Below, in pieces: positions 8,338-17,007 of a stretch of 51,196 nucleotides of DNA; the stretch's first letter is position 1; every line of letters starts with the position of its first letter. The notes under the pieces are model-generated. The model did no database searches. It saw only the letters and a program-made list of their open reading frames with translations, and was not told the DNA's origin. The translations under genes and the position numbers were made by a program. This DNA comes from Christensenella sp. UBA4379 (lineage in GTDB: Bacteria; Bacillota; Clostridia; Christensenellales; Aristaeellaceae): positions 10,117-61,312 of the forward strand of contig DGRV01000035.1 in the NCBI GenBank assembly GCA_002391225.1. Direction: 5' to 3'.

Positions 8338-8361
8338 AGCGGGAACCGCCATAAAATACAT

Positions 8362-8401
8362 CATCCGCTGCAGATCAGTTTCTGCAACGGATGCTTTTTT
8401 A
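8362..8401 (+). terminator. Terminator after murI
   Basis: CATCCGCTGCAGA pairs with TCTGCAACGGATG (one mismatch), followed by CTTTTTTA. Confidence 0.88.
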
Positions 8402-8410
8402 TAAAATTAC

Positions 8411-8437
8411 AGCCCCGGAGCTGTTCGCTCCGGGGCT
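8411..8437 (-). terminator. Terminator of the Ig/FnIII protein gene
   Basis: An 11-bp perfect stem (AGCCCCGGAGC with GCTCCGGGGCT) around 5 bases; on the minus strand it is followed by a T-rich run after GTAA. A smaller hairpin (GCGGCT-gtc-AGCCGC, 8442-8456) lies between it and the gene. Confidence 0.75.
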
Positions 8438-8466
8438 TGGGTGCGGCTGTCAGCCGCGAATGTCTT

Positions 8467-11400
8467 TTAATAGTACAGCGTGTAGGCGGAGGAGGATACG
8501 TTGGCATCCAGCTTGCTTTCGCCCGCGTCGTTGAACGCGGCCACCCAGACGTAGTACTTGGTGACGGCCTTCAGACCGAAGATCGTCATGCTGGTGGCGC
8601 TGGGATCCCGAACCTCGGCATAGGCGACAGCGGAGTTCGGGTTGTTCACCGTGTTGTAGTACAGCCTGTAGCCTTCCACGTCGGGAGAGGGAGAAGAGGT
8701 CCAGTAGACGGTGATCTTGCTCTTGGACACAGCGCTGGCGGCAACCGTCAGGGGCTGCAGCGGCGGATAGACCACGACGATGGGGTTCATCACGTCCGCG
8801 TAAGCGCGGTTGTCAGCCGTCATCTCGCACTCGCCCACTTCGTTGACGGAAACGACCCAGAAGTAATAGCCGAAGTTGGCGTTCAGGGTGTTGACCGTGA
8901 TGTTGCGTGCTTCGGGGCCGGTCTTGGCGTACAGGGTGGAAGCGGACGGATCGCTGGTGATGCCGTAGTAGATGGAGAAGCCGGTCAGATCCGTAGAGGT
9001 GCCGCGTTTCCAGGTCACCTGGGCGGAAGTGTTGGACAGTCTCCTAGCAGCCACGTTGAGCGGCGGATCCGGCAGATCGCCGGACACGACCGGAACGATC
9101 GGGTAGGCCGGGTTGCCGGTGGTGGTCACAACCGCGCGGACGTAATTGTCCATCAGGCTGATACCGCCGTCGTCATAGGCGACGACCCAGATATAATACC
9201 TGGTGCCGGGTTTGAGGTCGGTCATGATCGCAGAAGTCTTGTTCGCGTCAGCGACGATCTGGTGCAGCTTGGCGTTGGAGGCCAGGGACTGGGTGGAGTA
9301 GTAGATCATGTAGCCGATGACGCCGGGAGAAGGAGACTTGGTCCAGGTCAGCTTGACGCTGGAATCGCCCAGGACGGTGGCTTTCACGTTGCTGGGAGCT
9401 TCCGGCGGGATCATGTCGGTGTTGGCCCACATGGTCTTGCCGGTGGCCATCACGTGGCTGTTGAGGCCGCTCTCGCCGGCGGTGTTATAGGCGCTGACCC
9501 AGACGTAGTAGTTGGTCATGGGATCCAGGCCAATGATGGTGAAGGACTTCTGGGTCGGATCGACAATGCCCGCGAGGGTCGCCGTTGCCGGGTCGCTGGA
9601 CTTGCTGTAGTAGATCTTGTAGCCGTTCAGCTCGTCCGCAACCACCTTGCTCCAGCTCACGGTCAGGATGCTCATGCCCGCGCCGGTGATGTTCACGTTG
9701 TTGGGCTGCGGCGGGATGACCGCGCTGACGGTGAGCAGGGCCGCGTCACTGTAGACAGTGCCGGAGCCGTTCTTCACCATGCAGCGGAACTGGTAGCCGT
9801 TCATGTACTTCTTCGCCTGGAAGACCAGACGGTTGGTGTTGGCGCCCTGCCAGATGGCCGTGTTGTTCAGGGTGACCCACTTGACGCCGTTGTGATACTG
9901 CCAGGCGTAGGAGGTCGCGCCGGTGGCGATGACTTCCATGGCGACCGTGGCATTCACAGGCACGTTGCGGGAAATGGGCTGGGTGACGATCACCGGCATC
10001 CCCATGATGCACAGCTTTGCGGGGGCGGAATAAGTGGTTCCGGCGGCGTTGCTCACAGCGCAGCGGAAGTAGAAGTTATTGTAGTTGGCGGCGGCCTTGA
10101 AGCTCAGGTTGGAAGCATGGTTGCCGACCCAGTAGCTGCCGTTGGTCAGGTTGCCCCAGGAAACGCCGTCTGTGCTGTACTGCCACTGATAGCTGGTCGC
10201 GCCGGTGGCGGTGATGGCGAAGGTCGCCTTCTGGCCGATGTTCACGCAGACGTCCGTCGGATCCTGCAGGATGTTCGGCAGGGCCAGCAGGGACAGCTTG
10301 GCGGCCGTGGTGTACACGTAAGCGCCGGTGACGGAGTTGGAAACCTTGCAGCGGTACTGATACGCCGTCCAGACCAGCTCAGCGGGCACGATCAGGGTAT
10401 CCGTATTATAGCCGGTCCAGGAGGTGGGCACGTTGGAATAGGTGGTGGTGCCGATGGGCGCCATTTCCCACTGATAGGTGTCGGCGTTTTCCGCGACGAC
10501 CGTGAAGGTAGCCGTAGTGCCTTCGCCGGCAACCTGGTCCTTGGGCTGCTGCTTGATGGAGATGCCCATGGCCAACGTCAGCTTCGCGGCGGCGCTGGCA
10601 GTGGTGCCGGCGTCGTTGATCGCCAGGCAGCGGAACAGATAGCCGTCGTGGCGGTCCATCGTGGTAAAGGTCAGGGTATCCGTCTTATTGCCCTTCCAGA
10701 AAGAGCCGTTGGTCAGGTTGACCCAGGTGATGCCCCCGTTGGAGCTGCACTGCCACTGGTACTTGGTCGCGCCGGTCGCAGTGATGCTGAAGGTGACGGG
10801 ATCGCCGGAGGTGACGCTCTGATCCGTCGGATCGGTCACGATGACCGGAGCCTGCATCACGTGCAGGGTCACAGCATCGCTGTCAACGCTGACGGGCACG
10901 TCGTTGGAGACCTTGCAGCGGATCATCATCCCGTCATGCGAGGCGGCGACCAGGAAGGTCAGGGTGTCGGTCTTGTTGCCCTTCCAGTAGGAACCGTTGG
11001 ACAGGTTGGACCAGGTCGCGCCGTTGTCCTTGCTGTACTGCCACTGATATTTGGTGGCGTTGATGGCGACCAGGTCGATGGTGAGCTCGTCATCCACGAA
11101 GCAGGTGATGTCCGCGGGGCCGGGCTGCACGATGATTTCAGGGGTCGCCGCTTCCTTGATGTGGAGGGTGGCCCAGTCAGTGTATTCGGTGCCGAAGTCA
11201 TCAGTCACGGCGCAGCGGAACTGATAACCGTCAAAGCCAATACGGCCGTATACCCTCACAACCGCCTTCGTGGTGTCTGACCAGTCGGCGCCGTCCGTCA
11301 TATTGGTTTCGGTGTCGGTTTCCGACTTTCTATACTGCCACTGATATTTGACCGTGCCAGAGCCGGAGGCGGCGGTCTGGAAGAAGCCGAGCTGATCCTT

Positions 11401-12444
11401 GCTCAGCGTCAGGTCGGCGGGCTGGAACGTGATGACGGGGCCGGTGCCCAGCTTCACCTGAGCGCCTTTGGAAAAGACGGTGACGGAGGAGCCGTCGCTG
11501 GTCAGTGTGACCGCGCAGCGGACGTACATATTATCATATGTATCCTTCATCTGGAATTTCAGGGAGTCGGTTTTGTTGCCGATCCAAAAGCTGCCGTTGG
11601 TCAGGTTCTTCCAGGGCTCCATGTTGTCCCAGCTGTACTGCCACTGGTACGTCAGGGTGCCGGAACCGGTCGCGGTGATGAAGAAGGCGGCGGTATCGCC
11701 GGCTTTCTTGGTGACGTCCGTGGGCTGGAGGGTGATCGTCGCGGGGGTCAGCCTGGGGTTGGCGTCCGCCGTGATGAACTCTTCCACTTCTTCGGTCTGA
11801 GCGAAGGGATCGCTCAAATCGGCGATGGGTTCCACCACCGAAAGCTCATCCTCTTCGGGCTCTTCCACAGCGGGTTCTTCCGCCGCGGGTTCTTCGGCCG
11901 CGGGCTCCTCAGCAGGGGCCTTGGCTTCGCCGACGGTCAGGACGGCTTCCCGGCTGTAGGCGGTGCCGGCCTGGTTGGTGGCGGCGAGGCGGAACAGCCA
12001 GCCGTTCATGCTTTCCTTGGCCGCGAACAGGACACGGGTCGTCTTGGGGCCGGTAAAGTCCTTGCCGCAGTCCACCCAGTTCGCGCCCTGGTCAACGCTG
12101 TACTGCCACTGGTAGGAATCGGCGTCCTCGACGTCCGCTTCCATGACGGTCAACTTGCCGGGCTGGACCTGGCGGTCCTTCGGCTGGGCGATAAACACGG
12201 GCAGGCCCGCCACGGCTTCAGGGGCGGTTTCGCCTTCCTGCGCTGGAGCGGTTTCCGAAGAAGCGTCCGCCGCGGGTTCTTCCTGAGCGGCAGCTTCTTC
12301 ATTTTTCTGCTGGATCAGTTTTTCCCGGATCAGCTGAACTAAATCAGATGAAGAACCAGAGTCTCCCTCTGCCAGTCCGGCGGGGACACAGCCCAGCAGC
12401 AGACAGAGCGCGAGTAGACACGCTAACAAACGATGTTTGGTCAT
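8467..12444 (-). CDS. Large exported protein with Ig-like and fibronectin type III repeats
   Basis: A 1325-residue secreted protein. The ATG at 12444 (MTKHRLLACLL...) follows GGAAGG and starts a signal peptide; both a lipobox-like LLGC and a signal-peptidase-I-like AGLA-EG site are possible. After a helical Gln/Glu-rich part come eight Ig-like units of about 90-95 residues, each with a YQWQYS-type strand and an (F/C)RC-type strand. A Pro/Glu/Ala-rich linker (repeats of AEEPA) lies between units 1 and 2. Four fibronectin type III domains (YKIYYS...YYVWVSA) follow to the end. No LPXTG, SLH or catalytic domain was found, so wall attachment is unclear. A role in adhesion, carbohydrate contact or spacing is plausible but not shown. 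Confidence 0.88.
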   Translation of the reverse strand: MTKHRLLACLLALCLLLGCVPAGLAEGDSGSSSDLVQLIREKLIQQKNEEAAAQEEPAADASSETAPAQEGETAPEAVAGLPVFIAQPKDRQVQPGKLTVMEADVEDADSYQWQYSVDQGANWVDCGKDFTGPKTTRVLFAAKESMNGWLFRLAATNQAGTAYSREAVLTVGEAKAPAEEPAAEEPAAEEPAVEEPEEDELSVVEPIADLSDPFAQTEEVEEFITADANPRLTPATITLQPTDVTKKAGDTAAFFITATGSGTLTYQWQYSWDNMEPWKNLTNGSFWIGNKTDSLKFQMKDTYDNMYVRCAVTLTSDGSSVTVFSKGAQVKLGTGPVITFQPADLTLSKDQLGFFQTAASGSGTVKYQWQYRKSETDTETNMTDGADWSDTTKAVVRVYGRIGFDGYQFRCAVTDDFGTEYTDWATLHIKEAATPEIIVQPGPADITCFVDDELTIDLVAINATKYQWQYSKDNGATWSNLSNGSYWKGNKTDTLTFLVAASHDGMMIRCKVSNDVPVSVDSDAVTLHVMQAPVIVTDPTDQSVTSGDPVTFSITATGATKYQWQCSSNGGITWVNLTNGSFWKGNKTDTLTFTTMDRHDGYLFRCLAINDAGTTASAAAKLTLAMGISIKQQPKDQVAGEGTTATFTVVAENADTYQWEMAPIGTTTYSNVPTSWTGYNTDTLIVPAELVWTAYQYRCKVSNSVTGAYVYTTAAKLSLLALPNILQDPTDVCVNIGQKATFAITATGATSYQWQYSTDGVSWGNLTNGSYWVGNHASNLSFKAAANYNNFYFRCAVSNAAGTTYSAPAKLCIMGMPVIVTQPISRNVPVNATVAMEVIATGATSYAWQYHNGVKWVTLNNTAIWQGANTNRLVFQAKKYMNGYQFRCMVKNGSGTVYSDAALLTVSAVIPPQPNNVNITGAGMSILTVSWSKVVADELNGYKIYYSKSSDPATATLAGIVDPTQKSFTIIGLDPMTNYYVWVSAYNTAGESGLNSHVMATGKTMWANTDMIPPEAPSNVKATVLGDSSVKLTWTKSPSPGVIGYMIYYSTQSLASNAKLHQIVADANKTSAIMTDLKPGTRYYIWVVAYDDGGISLMDNYVRAVVTTTGNPAYPIVPVVSGDLPDPPLNVAARRLSNTSAQVTWKRGTSTDLTGFSIYYGITSDPSASTLYAKTGPEARNITVNTLNANFGYYFWVVSVNEVGECEMTADNRAYADVMNPIVVVYPPLQPLTVAASAVSKSKITVYWTSSPSPDVEGYRLYYNTVNNPNSAVAYAEVRDPSATSMTIFGLKAVTKYYVWVAAFNDAGESKLDANVSSSAYTLYY

Positions 12445-12484
12445 GTTTGATCCTTCCTTTCTATCAGGGTCATGATACAGTACA

Positions 12485-12513
12485 ATATTATCATTTTCCA
12501 ACCCATAAGACAA
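12485..12513 (-). promoter_or_regulatory. Promoter for the Ig/FnIII protein gene
   Basis: Minus strand: TTGTCT (12513-12508), a 17-base spacer, TAATAT (12490-12485). The 12445-12773 gap is AT-rich and holds only this promoter and the divergent one at 12647. Confidence 0.7.
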
Positions 12514-12646
12514 TGAAGATTCTATTAAGAAAGATGAACTTTTTCAATCCGCCATGTAACGCTTTTGTGTTTTTTGACCGCCTATGTCCATGTTTTTTCC
12601 TCTTTAATCAAAGTTATTTTTTATCCCATCTTTTTTTACGCAAACG

Positions 12647-12675
12647 CTGACGCCGAAGGATTTTCTGCGTATAAT
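12647..12675 (+). promoter_or_regulatory. Promoter for the 12774 gene
   Basis: CTGACG (12647-12652), a 17-base spacer, TATAAT (12670-12675). The -10 is perfect and the -35 matches 4 of 6 bases. Confidence 0.65.
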
Positions 12676-12773
12676 AAAAGGAAGGGCCCCTTCCGGCACC
12701 CTGATGTTACCCTGTGTTCACAGACCAAAGCAAAACATGACGCTCCAAAAAAACTTGAAAAGAGGGTGAAAAC

Positions 12774-13682
12774 ATGCTCAAACGAATCCTTTGCGCTCTG
12801 GTGGCTCTGTCCGCCCTTTTCTCCTGCTGTGTAAGTCCGGCGGAGCAGCGCCCGCTTGCCATCCCCTGCCCCGCCTCCCTGGGAGACCCGGAGCACCAGC
12901 AGGTGACGGCGGAGCTGTATTCCGCCGTCGTTCAGGGAACCGGCTATACCGATGAGCTGGCCCTGGACCTGCACTGGCCCGAGTCCGTCTCCGTCCGGAC
13001 CGACTATCAGATGATCCTGGAGCCCGTCGAAAACGACGGTCAGAAGGCCGTCTACCGCTACCGGGGAGACATCATCCGCCGCGCCTTTGACGAAAACGGG
13101 GAGCTGACCCAGGAAAACTGGGAGAACCGGGAAGCCAGGGGTGAAGCCGTCTTTTCCCTCGAGGAGGACGAGCGGGTGGTCCTGCGTCTGACCGATGAGA
13201 CCGCCAAAGAACTGAACGAGCTCAACCTTCAGGTGGTGGAAATGCCGGCCCCCACGGCGGACGATATGGCCCGGGAGGTATTCCTTCCCCTGGCCGGGCT
13301 GGAAGACGGCAGCGCCGGGGCAAGGCTCAAAGCCGCCAGGCTCGCCTCCGCCCTCATCCGCTTCGCGGTCCAAAACCGCCTGTACGCGGTCAACCCCACG
13401 AAGCTCACCGCCAGCATGGTGGAAAGCCTGTCCGGCCTTCACTGGAGCGAAGACCAGTACAAGGACTTCGCCCTGAATGAACAGGCCGTCAGCGGCATCA
13501 TCAACGTGATCGCCGGGATCGACCCCGCGGAAGAGGAAGATTTCGCGGCCGTCCGCGCCCTGATGGAGGATGCCGGGGTCTGGGAAGCGATTACCTCCCT
13601 CCAGCTCTGCGGCCCTGATACCTACTCTGTCGCCGCCCTCACCGGCCAGCTGAACAAGATCAAAAGCATGTCAGAGGGCTGA
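12774..13682 (+). CDS. Exported protein of unknown function
   Basis: Not a family I recognise. It has 302 residues, starting MLKRILCALVALSALFSCCVSPAEQ: a signal peptide with SCC at the cleavage region, so a lipoprotein is possible although the lipobox is not canonical. The mature part is acidic and appears mainly soluble; the middle (about 60-150) has beta-type alternation and the C-terminal half (about 165-300) looks helical. The ATG follows GAGGGTG. It has its own promoter and shares a bidirectional terminator with the convergent gene at 13761-15002, so it is a single-gene unit. Confidence 0.72.
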   Translation: MLKRILCALVALSALFSCCVSPAEQRPLAIPCPASLGDPEHQQVTAELYSAVVQGTGYTDELALDLHWPESVSVRTDYQMILEPVENDGQKAVYRYRGDIIRRAFDENGELTQENWENREARGEAVFSLEEDERVVLRLTDETAKELNELNLQVVEMPAPTADDMAREVFLPLAGLEDGSAGARLKAARLASALIRFAVQNRLYAVNPTKLTASMVESLSGLHWSEDQYKDFALNEQAVSGIINVIAGIDPAEEEDFAAVRALMEDAGVWEAITSLQLCGPDTYSVAALTGQLNKIKSMSEG

Positions 13683-13698
13683 ACTTAAAAAACAGCAC

Positions 13699-13740
13699 AG
13701 CAAAACCTCCGGCCTCCTGAAAAGCGCCGGAGGTTTTGCT
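13699..13740. terminator. Bidirectional terminator between convergent genes
   Basis: A perfect 15-bp stem, AGCAAAACCTCCGGC with GCCGGAGGTTTTGCT, whose lower part gives a T-run on either strand. It sits between the ends of the 12774 and 13761 genes. Confidence 0.9.
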
Positions 13741-13760
13741 ATGTGTATCAGCCTGATTTT

Positions 13761-15002
13761 TCAGGGCATCCTCGACACAAAGTCATTCCAGCCCATGGAA
13801 GAAATCTGGCTTCTGGTATACATGGTTAAGTTTGCTGTTCCGGAAGGAAAAGATACCGAAGTCTGGTAAAGCGTCTGGTTGCCGGTGATCCTTTTCAGGA
13901 TCGGCGTATTGAGCGTGGTGTACGGATCGCTGTCCGAATAATACTGTTCGACGAGGACTTCTTCCTTTCCCAGGTACAGGCCGCTCAAAAAATAATACTC
14001 CGTTTCATAGCTGCCCATGTTCCCGTCCCTGCAGAACAGGCCCGGGAAGGAGGAACCAGGCATATAGAACAGCGCGCTCTCCCGAAAGCCGATCTCCCCC
14101 AGGTACAGAACGTTCCCGCCGGAACAGGTATAGACGTGGTTGGTCCGGCCCGCCATGGAATCTTCCCCGTTGGAGATGATCAGCTCCGGGATGCCGTTTT
14201 TGTCCATGTCATACAGGGCGAAGGCGATCTCGTACCAGCCGGTCGTCTCGGTATTGTAATATACCTGATCGGAGGAAAGATACCTCCGGTTCTGGACAAA
14301 AGCCTGATACGCCTTGGACCACCCGGCCGAAGCGGACGGCTGGGTGACCGGCGCCGTTTCTCCCTCCATGGGAATGGACTCCAGCGGCAGGGTACCGCTG
14401 TCAAAGCGCTTGTAGCCCGTCCACAGTACCCTGATTTCATTCCGGTATGGAATTTCGCACTTGACCCACCAGATGCTGTTCCGCTTATCCCACGCCCGTG
14501 ACAGGACCCTGATGTACTGGCCGGCCACGTTGTAGGTGCCCTTCTCATTGTACGTCGTCCCCGGCCCGTCCCGGGTGGCGAGCTTCTGTTTGGCCAGGCC
14601 CCAGAGTCCGGCCGAAGAAGAAGACTTCGGCGCTGCCGTCTGCGTCTTCCCGCCGCCGGGATATTGAGCATCGATGGGGATGGACTCCAGCGGCAGGGTG
14701 GAGCTGTCAAAGCGCTTGTAGCCCGTCCACAGCACCCGGATTTCGTTCCGGTACGGAATTTCGCACTTGACCCACCAGATGTTGTTCCGCTTGTCCCACG
14801 CCCGGGACAGGACCTTGATGTACTGGCCGGCCACGTTATAGGTGCCCTTTTCATTGTATGTCGTCCCCGGGCCGTCCCGGGTGGCGAGCTTCTGGGTGGC
14901 CAGGCCCCACACCCCATCCGCCCTGGCGGGCACTGTCAGCAGGAAAAGCAGCAGCCAAATACTCAGAAGCAAACTTGCCCGTTTTCCGATACTCCGTTTC
15001 AT
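13761..15002 (-). CDS. Exported protein with two near-identical SH3-like repeats
   Basis: A 413-residue secreted protein. The ATG at 15002 follows GGAGGGAGG. The signal peptide runs to about residue 28 (VPARA-DG). Two 79-residue units (32-110 and 134-212) differ at only five or so positions and contain TRDGPGTTYNEKGTY, typical of bacterial SH3-like wall-binding modules, and RAWDKRN-IWWVKCE. The rest (about 227-413) is a separate domain with ALYDMDKNGIPELII, a Ca-loop-like D-x-D-x-N-G pattern often found in surface proteins. A role in binding the cell wall or surface polymer is an inference. No clear promoter could be fixed in the AT-rich stretch 15003-15185. Confidence 0.8.
   Translation of the reverse strand: MKRSIGKRASLLLSIWLLLFLLTVPARADGVWGLATQKLATRDGPGTTYNEKGTYNVAGQYIKVLSRAWDKRNNIWWVKCEIPYRNEIRVLWTGYKRFDSSTLPLESIPIDAQYPGGGKTQTAAPKSSSSAGLWGLAKQKLATRDGPGTTYNEKGTYNVAGQYIRVLSRAWDKRNSIWWVKCEIPYRNEIRVLWTGYKRFDSGTLPLESIPMEGETAPVTQPSASAGWSKAYQAFVQNRRYLSSDQVYYNTETTGWYEIAFALYDMDKNGIPELIISNGEDSMAGRTNHVYTCSGGNVLYLGEIGFRESALFYMPGSSFPGLFCRDGNMGSYETEYYFLSGLYLGKEEVLVEQYYSDSDPYTTLNTPILKRITGNQTLYQTSVSFPSGTANLTMYTRSQISSMGWNDFVSRMP
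14367..14603 (-). repeat. SH3-like repeat unit, second copy in the protein
   Basis: A 237-base coding repeat that translates to residues 134-212 and is nearly identical to 14673-14909. Identity at protein level is about 94% by eye, which suggests a recent internal duplication or gene conversion. Confidence 0.85.
14673..14909 (-). repeat. SH3-like repeat unit, first copy in the protein
   Basis: Partner of the repeat at 14367-14603, translating to residues 32-110. The 69 bases between them encode a Gly/Ser/Thr-rich linker. Confidence 0.85.
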
Positions 15003-15185
15003 GATCCTCCCTCCAGTCTGATTTAGTTCATGCTTTAAATTAATTTATATACTCCGGTATGTTTCCACATGTTTCAATATTGTCTTTGTATATATTCTCT
15101 GAGGACAGACAGAAAACCTTCCTTGAGCGTTGTAAAATTTGCTTATCGGGATTTTGACTGATTGGGCGGCTGGGCTTGAGGCCTA

Positions 15186-15213
15186 TTGACAGCGCGCCGG
15201 CCCGTGCTATAAT
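15186..15213 (+). promoter_or_regulatory. Promoter for the 15258 transport genes
   Basis: Perfect TTGACA (15186-15191) and TATAAT (15208-15213) with a 16-base spacer. Confidence 0.85.
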
Positions 15214-15257
15214 CTTGATAGTGTTCATCAAGAGCACAAACAAGGAGGACCATATCT

Positions 15258-16184
15258 GTGAAAAAAATGCTTTCCATTCTGCTGATTTCCTTGATGCTCC
15301 TGAGCGGCTGCTTTGCCTGCCAGGCCGAATCCGCCGACGTTTCCGCGCTGAAGATTTCCGCCCCCAGCGGCGCTCCCGCCCTGGCGCTGGCCACCCTAGC
15401 CGTGGAAGCGCCGGACCAGTATACCTTCGTGCTGGCCGATACCATCGCCGCCGAATTCTCCAACGCGACCGCCGACTTTATCATCGCCCCCATCAACGCC
15501 GGCGCGAAGCTGTACAAGGCCGGCAAGTCCACCTATAAGCTAGGCGCCGTCATTTCCTGGGGCAACCTGTATTTCGCCTCCCGGAAGGCGGATTTCAGCC
15601 TGGAGGACGTAAACGGGGCGGAAATCACCCTGTTCGGCGAAAATACCATCAATGCCTCCGTCGCCCTGTTCGCCCTGGAGCAGAACGGGTTTAAACCCGC
15701 CAGCGTGAACTACCTGGCCAGCGCCGCCAACACCCAGCAGCTCCTGCTCACGGATGAGAACGCCATCGTCGTGACCGCCGAGCCCGCCCTGACCGCCGCC
15801 CGGATGAAGAACGACCAGATCACCGCCATCTCCCTGAACGCCCTGTACAAGGCTGTCACCGGCTTTGACGGCTACACCCAGGCCGGCCTGTTTGTCAAAG
15901 CGGAGCTGATCGAAAAGAGCCCTGAGACTGTGAACGCCTACCTCGCGCTGGTGGCTTCTTCCTGCGAAAAGTGCGCTTCCGACGTAGACGCCGTGGCCGA
16001 CGCCGCCGTGACGCTGGAGATTCTCCCCAACGCCAAGGTCGCCAGGTCCGCCATCCCGGGCTGCGCGATCCGCTATCTGTCCGCCAAGGACGCTAAAGAA
16101 CAGGTGGAGCGCACCGCGAACATCGACCTGACCCAGTTCGGCGGCGCTGTGCCCGCGGACGATTTCTACTATGGGGCCGAGTAA
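15258..16184 (+). CDS. ABC transporter substrate-binding lipoprotein (NMT1/SsuA-like)
   Basis: A 308-residue binding protein for an ABC importer. The signal peptide ends in a clear lipobox LLSGC (Cys18), so it should be anchored outside the membrane. The fold pattern (a first domain up to about 100 and SLEDVNGAEITLFG as the start of the second) matches the NMT1/THI5 and sulfonate/nitrate-type binding proteins. The start is GTG at 15258, 9 bases after GGAGG; an ATG three codons later is the alternative. It overlaps the permease gene by 14 bases. The substrate cannot be told from sequence; riboflavin (RibY), pyrimidine and sulfonate transporters share this fold. Confidence 0.82.
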   Translation: MKKMLSILLISLMLLSGCFACQAESADVSALKISAPSGAPALALATLAVEAPDQYTFVLADTIAAEFSNATADFIIAPINAGAKLYKAGKSTYKLGAVISWGNLYFASRKADFSLEDVNGAEITLFGENTINASVALFALEQNGFKPASVNYLASAANTQQLLLTDENAIVVTAEPALTAARMKNDQITAISLNALYKAVTGFDGYTQAGLFVKAELIEKSPETVNAYLALVASSCEKCASDVDAVADAAVTLEILPNAKVARSAIPGCAIRYLSAKDAKEQVERTANIDLTQFGGAVPADDFYYGAE

Positions 16185-16956
16185 GCGCGAAAGCCACATA
16201 CAACAATCACTGACTTTTTGCCTGGGGATCATCCTGATCGGCTGCCTGGTGCAGGCAGCCGGCTGGATGAAGAACGACCGCCTGGTGTTTCCGGACGTGC
16301 CCGATATTCTCCGGGCATTCTTTCGTTTGCTGGGAAATCCGGAAACCTACCGGAAAATCTGGGTCACCCTCTGCCACCTGGTAGAGGCCCTGGCCCTGTC
16401 CACCGTGATCGGCGTCACCGTCGGCATGCTTGAAGGGCTCAGCCCCTTTGTGCGGAACCTGCTGAAACCCCTGATGATCTTCCTGCGGTCCATCCCAATG
16501 ATCGTGCTGGTCGTCATCATCATGGTGCTGACCCGGTATGAGCGGGTGCCGCTGATCGCCACCTCCCTGATCCTGATTCCGCTGATCAGCGAAGCGGCCA
16601 GCGAAGGCTGTCAGAGGATCGAGCCGGAGCTGATCGACGTCTACCGCATCAACAGCGGCTTTACCCCCCGCATCTTCTTCCACGTCTATCTGCCCCTGAC
16701 CGCCGGGTATCTCCGTCAGGCCTATATCAGCGCCGTGGGCATGGGGCTCAAGCTGGCCGTTTCCACCGAATACCTGGTGCAGACGAAAAACTCCCTGGGC
16801 AAAGCCATCCATACCAGCAGCTATTTTAACGAGTACGAGGACATCTACGCCTACGCCCTGATCATGATCGTCCTGGTGCTGCTGGTAAGCGCCCTGCCCA
16901 ACCTGATCGCCCGGCTCTGGCGGCGGCTCAGGCCTTCCCCGTCCGAATCCGTTTGA
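16171..16956 (+). CDS. ABC transporter permease (SsuC/TauC type)
   Basis: Inner-membrane permease of 261 residues with about six hydrophobic segments. The EAA loop that contacts the ATPase is visible as EAASEGCQRIEPELIDVY (about 147-164), followed by GFTPRIFFHVYLP. Its start overlaps the binding-protein gene by 14 bases, so they form one unit. No ATPase gene follows; the next gene is an SDR enzyme. It must therefore use an ATPase encoded elsewhere, or the system has lost its own. Confidence 0.88.
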   Translation: MGPSKRESHIQQSLTFCLGIILIGCLVQAAGWMKNDRLVFPDVPDILRAFFRLLGNPETYRKIWVTLCHLVEALALSTVIGVTVGMLEGLSPFVRNLLKPLMIFLRSIPMIVLVVIIMVLTRYERVPLIATSLILIPLISEAASEGCQRIEPELIDVYRINSGFTPRIFFHVYLPLTAGYLRQAYISAVGMGLKLAVSTEYLVQTKNSLGKAIHTSSYFNEYEDIYAYALIMIVLVLLVSALPNLIARLWRRLRPSPSESV

Positions 16957-17007
16957 ACGGTTCTAAAGAGGACCTGATTGATATTCAACACAAAAGGAGG
17001 AAGCGCC

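Noticed and set aside
8437..11280. A 947-codon open frame on the plus strand
   Set aside because: It lies opposite the Ig/FnIII gene, has Gly/His/Val/Asp-rich nonsense composition and no ribosome binding site; it is a GC-driven shadow frame.
8467..12444. Repeated sequence blocks as a CRISPR-like array
   Set aside because: Units are about 280 bases, diverged, in frame and encode Ig or FnIII folds; no short identical repeats with spacers were seen anywhere in the window.
15003..15185. A promoter for the SH3-like repeat protein
   Set aside because: Several TATA-like words occur in the AT-rich stretch but none has a -35 box at acceptable spacing.
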